A stretch of DNA of 64,000 nucleotides. Source: Hallerella sp964587155. Its GTDB lineage: Bacteria; Fibrobacterota; Fibrobacteria; Fibrobacterales; Fibrobacteraceae. The stretch's first letter is position 1. Each line of letters opens with the position of its first letter. Below, piece by piece: positions 1 to 8,648 of the stretch. The stretch spans positions 62,001-126,000 of the forward strand of contig CAZPKF010000007.1 in the NCBI GenBank assembly GCA_964587155.1, written 5' to 3'. The position numbers and the translations under genes were made by a program. A model generated the notes under the pieces. That model had not been told where the DNA came from. It did not search any database and saw nothing but the letters and a program-made list of their open reading frames with translations.

Positions 1-1679
1 TCACCGATGAATATTTGATTCATGCGGAAGAAATTCAAATCAAAATGGCTCAGGGAGCGAAACCGGGCGAAGGCGGTCAGTTGCCCGGCTACAAAGTCAG
101 CGAGCAAATTGCCCGCGTGCGGCATTCAACTCCAGGTGTCACGTTGATAAGCCCGCCGCCACATCACGACATTTATTCCATTGAAGATATTGCCCAGTTG
201 ATTTTTGATTTGCGTAACGCAAATGACAAAGCGCGGATTTCAGTGAAACTGGTTTCGGAAACAGGTGTGGGAACGGTGGCTGCCGGTGTTGCGAAGGCCC
301 GCGCCGATACAATCTTGATTTCAGGGTATGACGGTGGGACAGGAGCGTCTCCGCTTTCTTCGATGAAACATGCGGGAGTCCCGTGGGAACTGGGATTGTC
401 CGAAACACAGACGACTTTAATTTTGAACGGTCTCCGCAGCCGAGTGCGCTTACAGGTGGACGGTCAAATCAAAACGGGTCGGGATGTTGTTGTCGGAGCA
501 CTTCTTGGCGCAGAAGAATTTGGGTTTGCCACGTCGATTTTGGTTTCTCTAGGATGCGTCATGATGCGGCATTGCCATTTGAACAATTGCCCTGTTGGCG
601 TGGCCACGCAAAATGCGGAACTTCGCAAAAAATTCAAGGGAACGCCGGAACACATCATTCAATATCTGACCTTTGTAGCAGAAGAAGTTCGCCGTTATAT
701 GGCGCAACTTGGATTCCGTTCGTTCGATGAAATGATTGGTCGCAGCGATTTGCTCGAAATGGATACTGCGGTGGAGTTCTGGAAAGCGAAAGGGTTGGAT
801 TATTCCGGAATCCTTTGCCGGGTATCTGCAGAACCTTCGGAAACTCGTTGTTCGAAAAAACAGGAATCGGGCCTTGAAGGCGCATTGGATTATGATGTGC
901 TTCAAAAAATCGGGAATGCCTTGGAAACGAAGAAACCGTTGATTCTTGAATATCCGATTCGGAATACGGATCGCACATTCGGTACGATTGTTTCTAGTCG
1001 AATCGCTCAAAAGTATGGCTATGCGGGGCTTCCTGATGATACGATCTCGATTCATCTAAAAGGATGTGCGGGCCAAAGTCTTGGCGCTTTCGCAGCTCAC
1101 GGCTTGACGATAGATTTGGAAGGCGAAGCAAACGATTACATTGGCAAAGGCCTTTCGGGTGCAAAAATCATCATTCGTCCACCGCGGCAAAGCTCCTTTG
1201 CTCCAGAAGAAAATGTAATTGCAGGAAACGTTGTCCTTTACGGGGCGACTTCTGGGGAACTTTATTTGAATGGTTGTGCCGGAGAACGTTTTTGTGTTCG
1301 CAACAGTGGAGCCCTTGCCGTTGTTGAAGGCGTTGGAGATCACGCTTGCGAATACATGACTGGTGGCCGTGTTGTCGTCTTGGGGAAGACGGGCATCAAT
1401 TTTGGCGCGGGAATGAGCGGTGGAATCGCTTACGTATTCGATGAAGATGGTCGCTTTGACAGCCTTTGCAATACGGATATGATTGATTTGGAACCGTTAG
1501 AAAGCGACGATGAAAAGGAACTTCGTCGGTTGTTGGAAAACCATGTCAAATATACGGGCAGTCCCAAGGCAAAGCGCATTTTGGCCGATTGGGAACGCTG
1601 CGTTGAACTTTTTGTCAAGGTGTTCCCCATGGAGTACCGTTTTGCCTTGGACGCATTGAAGAATCAAGAAGTGCGTTAG
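1..1679 (+). CDS. gltB: Glutamate synthase large subunit, C-terminal part (5' end outside window)
   Basis: Makes glutamate from 2-oxoglutarate and glutamine in the cytoplasm. The open frame runs in from before base 1 (codons in phase with base 3), so only about the last 559 residues are present. They contain part of the FMN-binding synthase barrel (GYDGGTGASPLSSMKHAG), the three [3Fe-4S] cysteines in CVMMRHCHLNNCPVG (codons at 555, 573, 588), and the C-terminal GXGXG beta-helix domain with repeated glycine-rich turns such as TGGRVVVLGKTG. It ends with a normal stop. No gltD follows directly; the next gene is a sigma-54 activator, which may act on nitrogen genes. Family assignment is secure; the N-terminal amidotransferase domain cannot be judged. 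Confidence 0.97.
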   Translation, partial: TDEYLIHAEEIQIKMAQGAKPGEGGQLPGYKVSEQIARVRHSTPGVTLISPPPHHDIYSIEDIAQLIFDLRNANDKARISVKLVSETGVGTVAAGVAKARADTILISGYDGGTGASPLSSMKHAGVPWELGLSETQTTLILNGLRSRVRLQVDGQIKTGRDVVVGALLGAEEFGFATSILVSLGCVMMRHCHLNNCPVGVATQNAELRKKFKGTPEHIIQYLTFVAEEVRRYMAQLGFRSFDEMIGRSDLLEMDTAVEFWKAKGLDYSGILCRVSAEPSETRCSKKQESGLEGALDYDVLQKIGNALETKKPLILEYPIRNTDRTFGTIVSSRIAQKYGYAGLPDDTISIHLKGCAGQSLGAFAAHGLTIDLEGEANDYIGKGLSGAKIIIRPPRQSSFAPEENVIAGNVVLYGATSGELYLNGCAGERFCVRNSGALAVVEGVGDHACEYMTGGRVVVLGKTGINFGAGMSGGIAYVFDEDGRFDSLCNTDMIDLEPLESDDEKELRRLLENHVKYTGSPKAKRILADWERCVELFVKVFPMEYRFALDALKNQEVR

Positions 1680-1688
1680 AAGGAGATG

Positions 1689-1719
1689 TTGAAAAATGGT
1701 GCATTCAAAAGTCTATATT
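1689..1719 (+). promoter_or_regulatory. Possible promoter ahead of the sigma-54 activator gene
   Basis: TTGAAA at 1689-1694 and TATATT at 1714-1719 are separated by 19 bp, slightly long for a sigma-70 type promoter. It would give the regulator its own transcript, separate from gltB. Weak evidence from sequence alone. Confidence 0.3.
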
Positions 1720-1752
1720 GCAAAAAAGAAACTGCAAAAGAGGTCTGGATAG

Positions 1753-3282
1753 ATGGTAATCAAAGATGAACAAAAGATAAAGGAACTGGAATTACTTTAT
1801 CGCATAGGCCAGATCCTGGATGAAAACATGGATATGCGAAACGTCCTTCGCCCGGTGATGAATACTCTTGGCGATTACATGGGATTTGAGCATGCGACGG
1901 TGACGCTCTACAACCGTCAAACAGGTGAAATTTCCATTGAACTCGCTTCGGGCCTTTCGCCAATGCAAACGAAAAAAGGCCGTTACAAAGTCGGAGAAGG
2001 CATTACGGGAATTGTCGTTGAAACGGGCAAGCCGATAGTTGTTCCGGATGTTACCAAGGACCCTCGTTTCTTGGACAGAACGGGCCGTGGCAAGATTTTG
2101 GGGAAAAGTTTCATTTGCGTTCCCATTGCAATCGACAAGGAAGTTGTCGGAGCGTTGAGCGTCGATGAATTCAATTCTCCGGCGGACCAGCTCGATGACG
2201 ACTTGCGCCTTCTTGAAATTATCGCCATGATGATAGCGTCTGCCGTCAAGTTGCGTCGCCAAGCCGAAGAAGAAACGGAAATTCTCCAAGCGGAAAACGA
2301 GCGTTTGCGTTCGGAATTGAAAGACCGATTCCGTCCTTCGAATATCATTGGCAATTCCCGTGAAATGCAAGTGGTCTTTGACCAGATTGCGAAAGTGGCG
2401 AAAAGTCCTTCGACTGTGCTGATTCTCGGTGAAACGGGAACGGGAAAAGAGCTCGTGGCTCAGGCGATTCATTACAGTTCTGACCGTGCCGCAGGTCCGT
2501 TTATCCGCGTACACTGCGCCGCTTTGCCTGAGAACATTATCGAAAGTGAACTTTTTGGCCATGAAAAAGGCGCTTTTACGGGGGCGGTTTCGGAACATAA
2601 GGGCCGCTTTGAAATGGCGGATGGCGGAACGATTTTCTTGGATGAAATCGGTGAAATTTCTCCTTCGCTTCAGGTGAAACTCCTTCGTGTTTTGCAAGAA
2701 CGCGAATTTGAACGTGTCGGCGGCAACAAGACAATCCGAGTGAACATTCGAGTGATTGCGGCGACAAATAAAAATTTGCTCCAAATGGTCCGCGAGGGAA
2801 AATTCCGCGAAGACCTTTATTACCGCCTTCATATTTTCCCGATTTATGTTCCGCCTCTTCGCAAACGGAAAAGCGACATCGTTCTGTTGGCGGATCACTT
2901 CCTAGAGCGGTACAACAAAATGTTGGGCAAGGATGTTCGCCGACTTTCTACGGGGACGATTGACATGCTGATGAGTTATCATTGGGCGGGAAATGTCCGC
3001 GAACTGGAAAATTGCATTGAACGGGCGATTCTTGTCGCCGAAGGGAATGTCATTTATCCGCATCATTTGCCGCCAACGTTACAAACGGCGGAGTCAACGG
3101 GAGCGCCTGTCCGCGGAGACCTCAAAAGCATGGTGGAAACTTATGAACGGGACATCATTTGCGATGCACTTAAAAGTGCGAAAGGTAAAGTGGCTCCGGC
3201 GGCGCGGGCGTTGGCGACAACGCAGCGAATCCTCGGTTACAAAATCAAAATGCTGGGAATCAACCCAAAGCGTTTTGTTTGA
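1753..3282 (+). CDS. Sigma-54-dependent transcriptional activator with GAF sensor (NifA-like)
   Basis: Cytoplasmic enhancer-binding protein, 509 residues. An N-terminal GAF domain (about 20-165) is followed by a short helical linker. The AAA+ sigma-54 interaction domain (about 200-435) has Walker A GETGTGKE near residue 227 and the sigma-54 contact loop GAFTGA near 273. A Fis-type helix-turn-helix ends the protein (about 455-509, AARALATTQRILGYKIK), a form typical of NifA-like activators. There is no phospho-acceptor receiver domain, so a small ligand or partner protein probably signals through GAF. The ATG is preceded by AAGAGGTCTGGATAG. Its place after gltB hints at nitrogen control, but no nif genes are visible, so the name nifA is not given. 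Confidence 0.93.
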   Translation: MVIKDEQKIKELELLYRIGQILDENMDMRNVLRPVMNTLGDYMGFEHATVTLYNRQTGEISIELASGLSPMQTKKGRYKVGEGITGIVVETGKPIVVPDVTKDPRFLDRTGRGKILGKSFICVPIAIDKEVVGALSVDEFNSPADQLDDDLRLLEIIAMMIASAVKLRRQAEEETEILQAENERLRSELKDRFRPSNIIGNSREMQVVFDQIAKVAKSPSTVLILGETGTGKELVAQAIHYSSDRAAGPFIRVHCAALPENIIESELFGHEKGAFTGAVSEHKGRFEMADGGTIFLDEIGEISPSLQVKLLRVLQEREFERVGGNKTIRVNIRVIAATNKNLLQMVREGKFREDLYYRLHIFPIYVPPLRKRKSDIVLLADHFLERYNKMLGKDVRRLSTGTIDMLMSYHWAGNVRELENCIERAILVAEGNVIYPHHLPPTLQTAESTGAPVRGDLKSMVETYERDIICDALKSAKGKVAPAARALATTQRILGYKIKMLGINPKRFV

Positions 3283-3303
3283 TCCGCTCTGGGTGTCGAA
3301 TCG

Positions 3304-3870
3304 TTAAAAATGAGAGCCTACGGAAACTTCGATTTCAAATCCCGTTTTGAATGGGGAAAGGAACTCTGATCGGTGCAGGGAATCGTCTGGTTTCGACGAA
3401 GAGTTTCCCGGCTTTGATGAAGAACGTCCCGGATGAAAAGAGGAAGTGTTTCCTTTTGCATCTGTTTTTTTCAGGTTCTTGATAACGAAAAAGGGAAAGA
3501 TTTGCATCAGAGATACCGAACCAAAGAATCGCACTTTCGGGCTTTCTCTCCAAAAGTTCAGCTGGAGTATTCCCCCGGACGCTTTTACGTCGCCGCGATT
3601 GTTTCCGTGATGATTTCTGGAAGAGAAACGTGCCAAAGCCCCGGATAAAAGTGAAAGTATTTGAATCAGGGATTGGTACAAGGCGCGGTTGGGGACTAGA
3701 TGAAATTCGCCGTTGAAAATGCCGACGATTGTTTGTCATCAATGGATTGAATATTTTCAACGGAAATGACTGTGAATTGCGGGTTGTTTTCGGCAGCTGA
3801 GGGGGAGGGCTGCCAGCGGAACAAGCGAAAATGCAAAAGCAAACACTAAACGAGTTTTTACCGGTTTTAT
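3304..3870 (-). pseudogene. Remains of a secreted/outer-membrane protein gene with several frameshifts
   Basis: No single frame is open, but protein-like pieces line up in order along the minus strand in shifting frames. First comes a signal-peptide-like stretch KTRLVFAFAFSLVPLAALPL (about 3800-3863). Next is SAAENNPQFTVISVENIQSI (about 3740-3800), then TIVGIFNGEFHLVPNRALYQ (about 3670-3737) and a beta-rich part ending GILQLNFWRESPKVRFFGSV. In another frame follows FIKAGKLFVETRRF (about 3375-3440), and the last piece is FKTGFEIEVSVGSHF and a stop at 3304, a barrel-like C-terminus. This pattern suggests three or four frame-breaking indels in a former envelope-protein gene. Sequencing errors are a less likely explanation given the number of breaks. 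The original family is not recognised. Confidence 0.5.
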
Positions 3871-3956
3871 TTATTTCTTCCATACAGGTTTGCCGGAAAG
3901 AAAGATGGAACAAGAACGTGGAATTTGTAAGGGAGGAATGGGAATTTCTGATTTTT

Positions 3957-3965
3957 TGCTATATT
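3957..3965 (+). promoter_or_regulatory. Extended -10 promoter of the rpsB operon
   Basis: TGCTATATT is a TG-n extended -10 box, so a good -35 is not required and none is obvious. It would start transcription near 3972, giving a leader of about 118 nt before rpsB. Confidence 0.45.
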
Positions 3966-3971
3966 TCATCC

Positions 3972-4089
3972 CGCTTTGGGCAATTCCGCCCGGGCATCAT
4001 TAAGCACCGGTCTGTGAAAAACCGCTTCGGTGGCTATACGTAGCTTTGCGGTTTGCAGGTCGGGAAGAACAACCGAAAAGGAAAACATC
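3972..4089 (+). promoter_or_regulatory. Structured 5' leader of rpsB (possible S2-binding autoregulatory RNA)
   Basis: The leader can fold a hairpin whose outer stem pairs AAACCGC (4019-4025) with GCGGTTT (4048-4054). An inner GCTA/TAGC stem (4033-4044) is closed by a TACG loop. A smaller GGGC/GCCC stem lies upstream near 3978-3992. Ribosomal protein S2 operons of several phyla carry autoregulatory leaders of this size. That this one does the same is inference from position and foldability. Confidence 0.35.
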
Positions 4090-4911
4090 ATGGCTAATTT
4101 GCCTTCTGTTGAAGACCTGCTCGCCGCAGGCGCCCACTTTGGTCACCAGGCTCAGCGCTGGAACCCGAAAATGAAACCTTACATTTTGGCCAAGAAGAAT
4201 GACATCTACGTCATCAACTTGGACAAGACGATCAAGCTCCTCGAAGAAGCCGGCAAGGTTGCCGCCCGCGTTTCTGGCGAAGGCAAGAGCGTTCTCTTTG
4301 TCGGCACCAAGCCGACTGCCCGCGCAATCGTGGAAGAAGCTGCCAAGAAGACGAACCATTTCTTCGTCTCCAACCGCTGGCTCGGCGGTATGCTTACCAA
4401 TTTCCAGACGATTCGCAAGTCCATTAAGCAAATCGACAAGATTGACAAGATGGAATCCGATGGTCTTTTCAAGGAACTTTCCAAGAAAGAAGTTCTCGAC
4501 AAGACCCGTCTCCGCGAAAAGATGCTCGGCATTTTCGGCGGTATCCGCGAAATGGCCACGCTTCCGGGACTCGTTGTCATCACGGATTTGCACCACGAAC
4601 ATTTGGCTGTTGCTGAAGCGCGTCGTCTCCACATTCCCATTATCGGTATTTGCGATACGAACGTCGATCCGACCCTCGTGGATTATCCGGTTCCCGCCAA
4701 TGACGATGCGGTGAAGTCCATCAAAATGATTATCGATTACATTTCGGAAAATGTCACAGCCCGTTCCGAAGTGGCCAAAATAGCAGATGCGGAAGCCGCT
4801 GCGAAAAAATTTGACGACGGTGCTCCGGCTTCGCGCAAGCCTTCTTCCCGTCCGCGCAAGCCGGCTGCTAAAAAGGCCGAAGACAAATCCGCCAACTCCG
4901 AGGAAAAGTAA
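4090..4911 (+). CDS. rpsB: 30S ribosomal protein S2
   Basis: Structural protein of the small ribosomal subunit, 273 residues. The family signature runs from the start: MANLPSVEDLLAAGAHFGHQ, then RWNPKMKPYI and NRWLGGMLTNF. The open frame extends 60 bases further upstream, but the ATG at 4090 matches the family N-terminus and lies 3' of the leader, so it was chosen. The tail after about residue 235 is rich in Ala, Lys and Arg (RKPSSRPRKPAAKKA) and is longer than in E. coli. Codon use favours AAG and CTC, as expected for a highly expressed gene. First gene of a seven-gene run; tsf starts 2 bases after its stop. Confidence 0.98.
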   Translation: MANLPSVEDLLAAGAHFGHQAQRWNPKMKPYILAKKNDIYVINLDKTIKLLEEAGKVAARVSGEGKSVLFVGTKPTARAIVEEAAKKTNHFFVSNRWLGGMLTNFQTIRKSIKQIDKIDKMESDGLFKELSKKEVLDKTRLREKMLGIFGGIREMATLPGLVVITDLHHEHLAVAEARRLHIPIIGICDTNVDPTLVDYPVPANDDAVKSIKMIIDYISENVTARSEVAKIADAEAAAKKFDDGAPASRKPSSRPRKPAAKKAEDKSANSEEK

Positions 4912-4913
4912 TC

Positions 4914-5801
4914 ATGGCAATTCAAATTACAGCTTCCATGGTGAACGAACTGCGCCAAAAGACCGGCGTAGGCATGATGCAATGCAAAAAAGCCTTGATT
5001 GAAGCCGAAGGCGATCAGGAAAAGGCGTTTGAATTTTTGCGCAAGCAAGGCGCTGCCGTTGCCGCAAAACGCGCGGACAAGGCTGCCAAAGAAGGCCGCG
5101 TATTCTTGGTGAAGTGCGATAATCGCGCTGTCGCTTTTGAACTGGGCTGCGAAACCGAACCGGTGTCTCAGAATGCCGACTTCGTCGCCTTGGCCGATTT
5201 GGCTGTCAAGGCGATTCAAGCTCAGGAAATCAATTCGATTGAAGAATTGAAAGACGCGGTCGTTGACGGAGTCAAGGTGAACGATAGGCTCCAAGACGTT
5301 CTCGTGAAGATTCAAGAAAACATCGACTTCCGCAAACTCGGAGTCGTCAAGTTTGACGCGAATGATGCCGTTGGCCTTTATGACCACATGAAGGGAAAAA
5401 TCGGTGTCATCACGCGTTTGACTTACGAAGGAACCCCGACAGATAAGGATGCTTTGGAACGCACGGCGAAAGACATTGCGATGCAAGCTGCTGCATTTGC
5501 TCCGGTCGCCGTCAACAATGCTGCCGTTCCCGAATCTTTCATTCAGAAAGAAAAGGAAATCGCTTTGGCTCAAATCGAAAACTCCGGCAAGAAGACCAAG
5601 CCGGAATTCGCTCAGCGCCAAATCGAAGGCCGTGTCGCCAAGGTCCTCAAGGAAGTTGTTCTCGAAGACCAAGAATTCTTTATGTCCGACAAGAACCCGA
5701 ACAAGCTTTCCGTCAAGGATTACTTGCTTTCTGCAGGGGAAAAGCTCGGCGTCAAGAATTTGACCGTCGTTGACTTCCTCCGTTTCGAAAGGGGCAACTA
5801 A
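4914..5801 (+). CDS. tsf: Elongation factor Ts
   Basis: Nucleotide exchange factor for EF-Tu in the cytoplasm, 295 residues, a typical length for the full-size form. The N-terminal UBA-like module with TGVGMMQCKKALIEAEGD is the family signature, and the core domain contains ELGCETEPVSQNADFVALA. It follows rpsB by 2 bases and precedes pyrH by 1 base, so the three are surely co-transcribed, as in most bacteria. Confidence 0.98.
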   Translation: MAIQITASMVNELRQKTGVGMMQCKKALIEAEGDQEKAFEFLRKQGAAVAAKRADKAAKEGRVFLVKCDNRAVAFELGCETEPVSQNADFVALADLAVKAIQAQEINSIEELKDAVVDGVKVNDRLQDVLVKIQENIDFRKLGVVKFDANDAVGLYDHMKGKIGVITRLTYEGTPTDKDALERTAKDIAMQAAAFAPVAVNNAAVPESFIQKEKEIALAQIENSGKKTKPEFAQRQIEGRVAKVLKEVVLEDQEFFMSDKNPNKLSVKDYLLSAGEKLGVKNLTVVDFLRFERGN

Positions 5802-5802
5802 T

Positions 5803-6516
5803 ATGGCTAGCACCAGGTTTCAACGTGTTCTGCTGAAACTTTCCGGCGAAGCTCTTGCCGGCGAACGCGGACACGGGATCGACTCCGAAATTTTGACGGA
5901 CATGGCTTCTGAAATCGCTTCTGTAGTGAAATCGGGAGTGCAGGTTGCCCTGGTTATCGGGGGCGGGAACCTGGTGCGCGGCATTTCCGCATCTGCGGGT
6001 GGCATGAACCGTGCCCAGGGCGATGCAATGGGAATGCTCGGTACTGTAATGAATGGACTTGCGATGCAAGATGCTCTAGATAAACAGGGCATTCCTTGCG
6101 TCGTGATGTCTGCTATTCGAATGGAACCGATTTGCGAATTTTTCGACCGCAGACGGGCCATTTCGCTTTTGTCTTCCGGAACCGTTGTCATTTTCTCGGC
6201 GGGAACCGGAAACCCTTATTTTACAACAGACAGTGCTGCCGCTCTCCGCGCAATTGAAACAGAATGCGATGTCATCATGAAGGCGACGAAAGTGGACGGC
6301 ATTTATTCGGATGATCCGGTCAAAAATCCGCAAGCGACGCGTTTTGACGCAATTTCGTATACAGAAGTAATCCAGAAAGGACTTAAAGTCATGGATACGG
6401 CTGCGGTAGCCCTTTGTTTAGAACAAAAAATGCCGATACTGGTGTTCAAAATGGTAAAAGGACACTTGACCAAGGCCGTTGTGGAAGGTAATTTAGGAAC
6501 ACTCGTGCACTGCTGA
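5803..6516 (+). CDS. pyrH: UMP kinase
   Basis: Phosphorylates UMP to UDP in pyrimidine nucleotide synthesis; hexameric cytoplasmic enzyme of the amino acid kinase fold, 237 residues. The sequence shows the phosphate-binding KLSGEAL, GGGNLVRG and the helix DAMGMLGTVMNGLAMQDAL. Later it has TDSAAALRAIE and MKATKVDGIYSDDP. The ATG at 5803 (1 base after the tsf stop) fits the family start better than an in-frame upstream codon inside tsf. Confidence 0.98.
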   Translation: MASTRFQRVLLKLSGEALAGERGHGIDSEILTDMASEIASVVKSGVQVALVIGGGNLVRGISASAGGMNRAQGDAMGMLGTVMNGLAMQDALDKQGIPCVVMSAIRMEPICEFFDRRRAISLLSSGTVVIFSAGTGNPYFTTDSAAALRAIETECDVIMKATKVDGIYSDDPVKNPQATRFDAISYTEVIQKGLKVMDTAAVALCLEQKMPILVFKMVKGHLTKAVVEGNLGTLVHC

Positions 6517-6554
6517 CCGCAGCGCGAAACCGTTTGAATTTGAAGAGGATTTTC

Positions 6555-7091
6555 ATGGCTGAAGAATATGAAGTGAAAATGCAAAAGGCCGTTGAAGCGA
6601 CCGAAAGAGAATTTTCCAAAATCCGTACGAGCGTTGCCACGCCGGCGATTTTGAACAATATTTTTGTGGATTATTATGGAACGCCGACTCCGATTCCCCA
6701 AGTGGCGAAAGTGACTGTGCCTGAACCGCGGATGCTCCTAGTGACTCCGTGGGAAAAGCCGATGGTGGAACCTGTGAACCGTGCCATTTTGATGGCGAAC
6801 ATCGGTGTAACTCCGATGATGGAAAGCAACAGCATTCGAGTGTCCATTCCGATTCTCACTTCGGAACGGCGCGAAGAGTTGGCTAAAATCGCCCGCAAGC
6901 ACGCCGAAGAAGGCAAAGTCGCCATTCGCAACATTCGCCGGGATGCCAACGACGCCATCAAAAAGAACAAGGAATTGGCAGAAGACGAAGCGAAAAAGCG
7001 TCAAGAGCAAATTCAAAAGACGACAGACGCATACATTGCCAAAATCGATGAAATTCTGAAGGTCAAAGAAGCCGATTTGCTCGAGGTGTAA
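6555..7091 (+). CDS. frr: Ribosome recycling factor
   Basis: Splits post-termination ribosomes together with EF-G. 178 residues, close to the usual 185. The family core is clear: the domain II region PIPQVAKVTVPEPRMLLVTP, then INxAI-type helix VEPVNRAILMANIGVTP and RREELAKIARKHAEEGKVAI. The ATG at 6555 follows GAAGAGGATTTTC, a good ribosome-binding site, so it was preferred to an upstream in-frame start at 6534. It lies between pyrH and uppS in the conserved order. Confidence 0.98.
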   Translation: MAEEYEVKMQKAVEATEREFSKIRTSVATPAILNNIFVDYYGTPTPIPQVAKVTVPEPRMLLVTPWEKPMVEPVNRAILMANIGVTPMMESNSIRVSIPILTSERREELAKIARKHAEEGKVAIRNIRRDANDAIKKNKELAEDEAKKRQEQIQKTTDAYIAKIDEILKVKEADLLEV

Positions 7092-7096
7092 GCTTC

Positions 7097-7807
7097 ATGG
7101 GCGCCTCACTGAAACATGTCGCCATTATCATGGACGGTAATGGCCGTTGGGCCAAAAGCCGTGGACTGGAACGTTTTTTGGGGCACCGCAAAGGGACCCA
7201 GGCGACAATCAATGCTGTCAAGTTCGGCTGTGATTTGCAGTTGGAGCATTTGACTCTTTACGTTTTCAGTTCGGAAAATTGGCTGCGCCCTTCGAAAGAA
7301 GTGGATTATTTGATGAAGCTTCTAGTGGAAATGGTTCACAAGGAACTTCCCGATCTCATGGAAAAAAACGTGAAGCTTGTCGTCATCGGCAATATAGACC
7401 GATTGCCCGAAGCTCCGCGTGAAAAATTGAAACAGGCGATAGAAACGACTGCGGGAAATACCGGGATGCAATTGAACTTGGCGATTTCTTACGGTGGTCG
7501 GCTAGAAATCGTGGAAGCTTGCAAGGCTATCGCCCAAGAAGTCCAAAACGGGCAAATTTCCATTGAATCTGTCGACGAAAGCGTCTTTGCAAAACATCTC
7601 TATTTGAAAGGTGCGCCCGATCCCGATTTGGTTATTCGCACAGGTGGAGAATTTCGCCTTTCCAATTATTTGCTTTGGCAGGCGGCTTACAGTGAATTTT
7701 ATGTAACGCCAACGCTTTGGCCTGATTTTACGGATGCTGAATTCCAAAAGGCCATTGATTTTTACAATACGCGTGAACGGCGGTTTGGAAAGGTTCTTGA
7801 TGAGTAA
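7097..7807 (+). CDS. uppS: Isoprenyl transferase (undecaprenyl diphosphate synthase)
   Basis: Cis-prenyltransferase that makes the C55 lipid carrier for peptidoglycan and surface polysaccharides; cytoplasmic, peripheral to the membrane. 236 residues. Signature motifs are IIMDGNGRWAKSRG with the catalytic Asp, LYVFSSENWLRP, and RTGGEFRLSNYLLWQ followed by AYSEFYVTPTLWPDF. It starts 5 bases after frr and its 3' end overlaps the cdsA start by 8 bases, indicating translational coupling. Confidence 0.97.
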   Translation: MGASLKHVAIIMDGNGRWAKSRGLERFLGHRKGTQATINAVKFGCDLQLEHLTLYVFSSENWLRPSKEVDYLMKLLVEMVHKELPDLMEKNVKLVVIGNIDRLPEAPREKLKQAIETTAGNTGMQLNLAISYGGRLEIVEACKAIAQEVQNGQISIESVDESVFAKHLYLKGAPDPDLVIRTGGEFRLSNYLLWQAAYSEFYVTPTLWPDFTDAEFQKAIDFYNTRERRFGKVLDE

Positions 7808-8645
7808 CATGACTGTTCGCATTCTTTTTGCGGTATTCGCTATCCCTGTCACTTTTTTGCTGTTGTGGGCTAGCGATGCGACTCGCTTGCTGTTGATGCT
7901 GTTTATGAGCGGTGCTGCAGCGTGGGAATGGGCCCGCATGGCATCCAAAATGTATCAGGGGCCTTCGATGCAAATCATTGCCCCGGTTTCTGCCATTGCG
8001 TTGGTGCTGGCCTGGATTTTTCAATCGGGCAAATTTTTTGGACTTCCACCTGTCGAGCATTTGGTGGGTGTGGTTTTTGTGTGCGTTTTCGCTCTTTATA
8101 TTGTCATCGCCTTTTCAAAAGTGCATGTGGATCATTTGTTCCCGTGGTGTGCAGCTCAATTTTCTGGCCCACTTTATGTAGGGCTTTGGGGCGGTCTCGA
8201 TATTTTCTTGTTGGGTTCCGGCAATTTTTCGCTTGAACATTCCTATCGCTTTATCGTCGTTTTGACGGCAATGTGGGTGTGTGACACCATGGCGTATTTT
8301 GGTGGACGACTTTTGGGAAAGCACAAAATGGCTCCGGAAATCAGTCCGAAGAAAACGTGGGAAGGCGCAATTTGCGGCACCGTTTTTGCCGTTGGTTGGG
8401 TGATGCTTTTTTCCCCGGCGGTGTTCGGATTGAATTTGCCGAAAGCGGCTTTGCTAGGTTTTGTACTTGCTATCGCAGGCCAAGCTGGCGATTTGCTTGA
8501 ATCCACGGTCAAACGGTGGTCTGGGACAAAAGATTCCAGTCAAATTTTCCCCGGGCACGGCGGCGTTCTCGACCGGATGGATTCCTTTTTCCTTTCTGCG
8601 CCGGCGGTCGTGCTGGTGATGTTCTTTGTCAACGGAGCGGTTTAA
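7800..8645 (+). CDS. cdsA: Phosphatidate cytidylyltransferase
   Basis: Inner-membrane enzyme that converts phosphatidic acid and CTP to CDP-diacylglycerol, the precursor of phospholipids. 281 residues with about seven hydrophobic segments. The C-terminal family signature is present: the GDLLESTVKRWSGTKDSS segment and then GHGGVLDRMDS, which carry the catalytic Asp and metal-binding residues. The start was set at the ATG at 7800 (MSNMTVRILF), which overlaps the end of uppS; an upstream extension would lie deep inside uppS. Confidence 0.96.
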   Translation: MSNMTVRILFAVFAIPVTFLLLWASDATRLLLMLFMSGAAAWEWARMASKMYQGPSMQIIAPVSAIALVLAWIFQSGKFFGLPPVEHLVGVVFVCVFALYIVIAFSKVHVDHLFPWCAAQFSGPLYVGLWGGLDIFLLGSGNFSLEHSYRFIVVLTAMWVCDTMAYFGGRLLGKHKMAPEISPKKTWEGAICGTVFAVGWVMLFSPAVFGLNLPKAALLGFVLAIAGQAGDLLESTVKRWSGTKDSSQIFPGHGGVLDRMDSFFLSAPAVVLVMFFVNGAV

Positions 8646-8648
8646 TCC

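Noticed and set aside
1792..2898. 368-codon minus-strand open frame
   Set aside because: It is antisense to the sigma-54 activator, whose GETGTGKE and GAFTGA motifs are intact. The shadow lacks any protein signature.
4737..5813. 358-codon minus-strand open frame over rpsB/tsf
   Set aside because: Antisense to two conserved translation genes with biased codon use, which commonly leaves long shadows.
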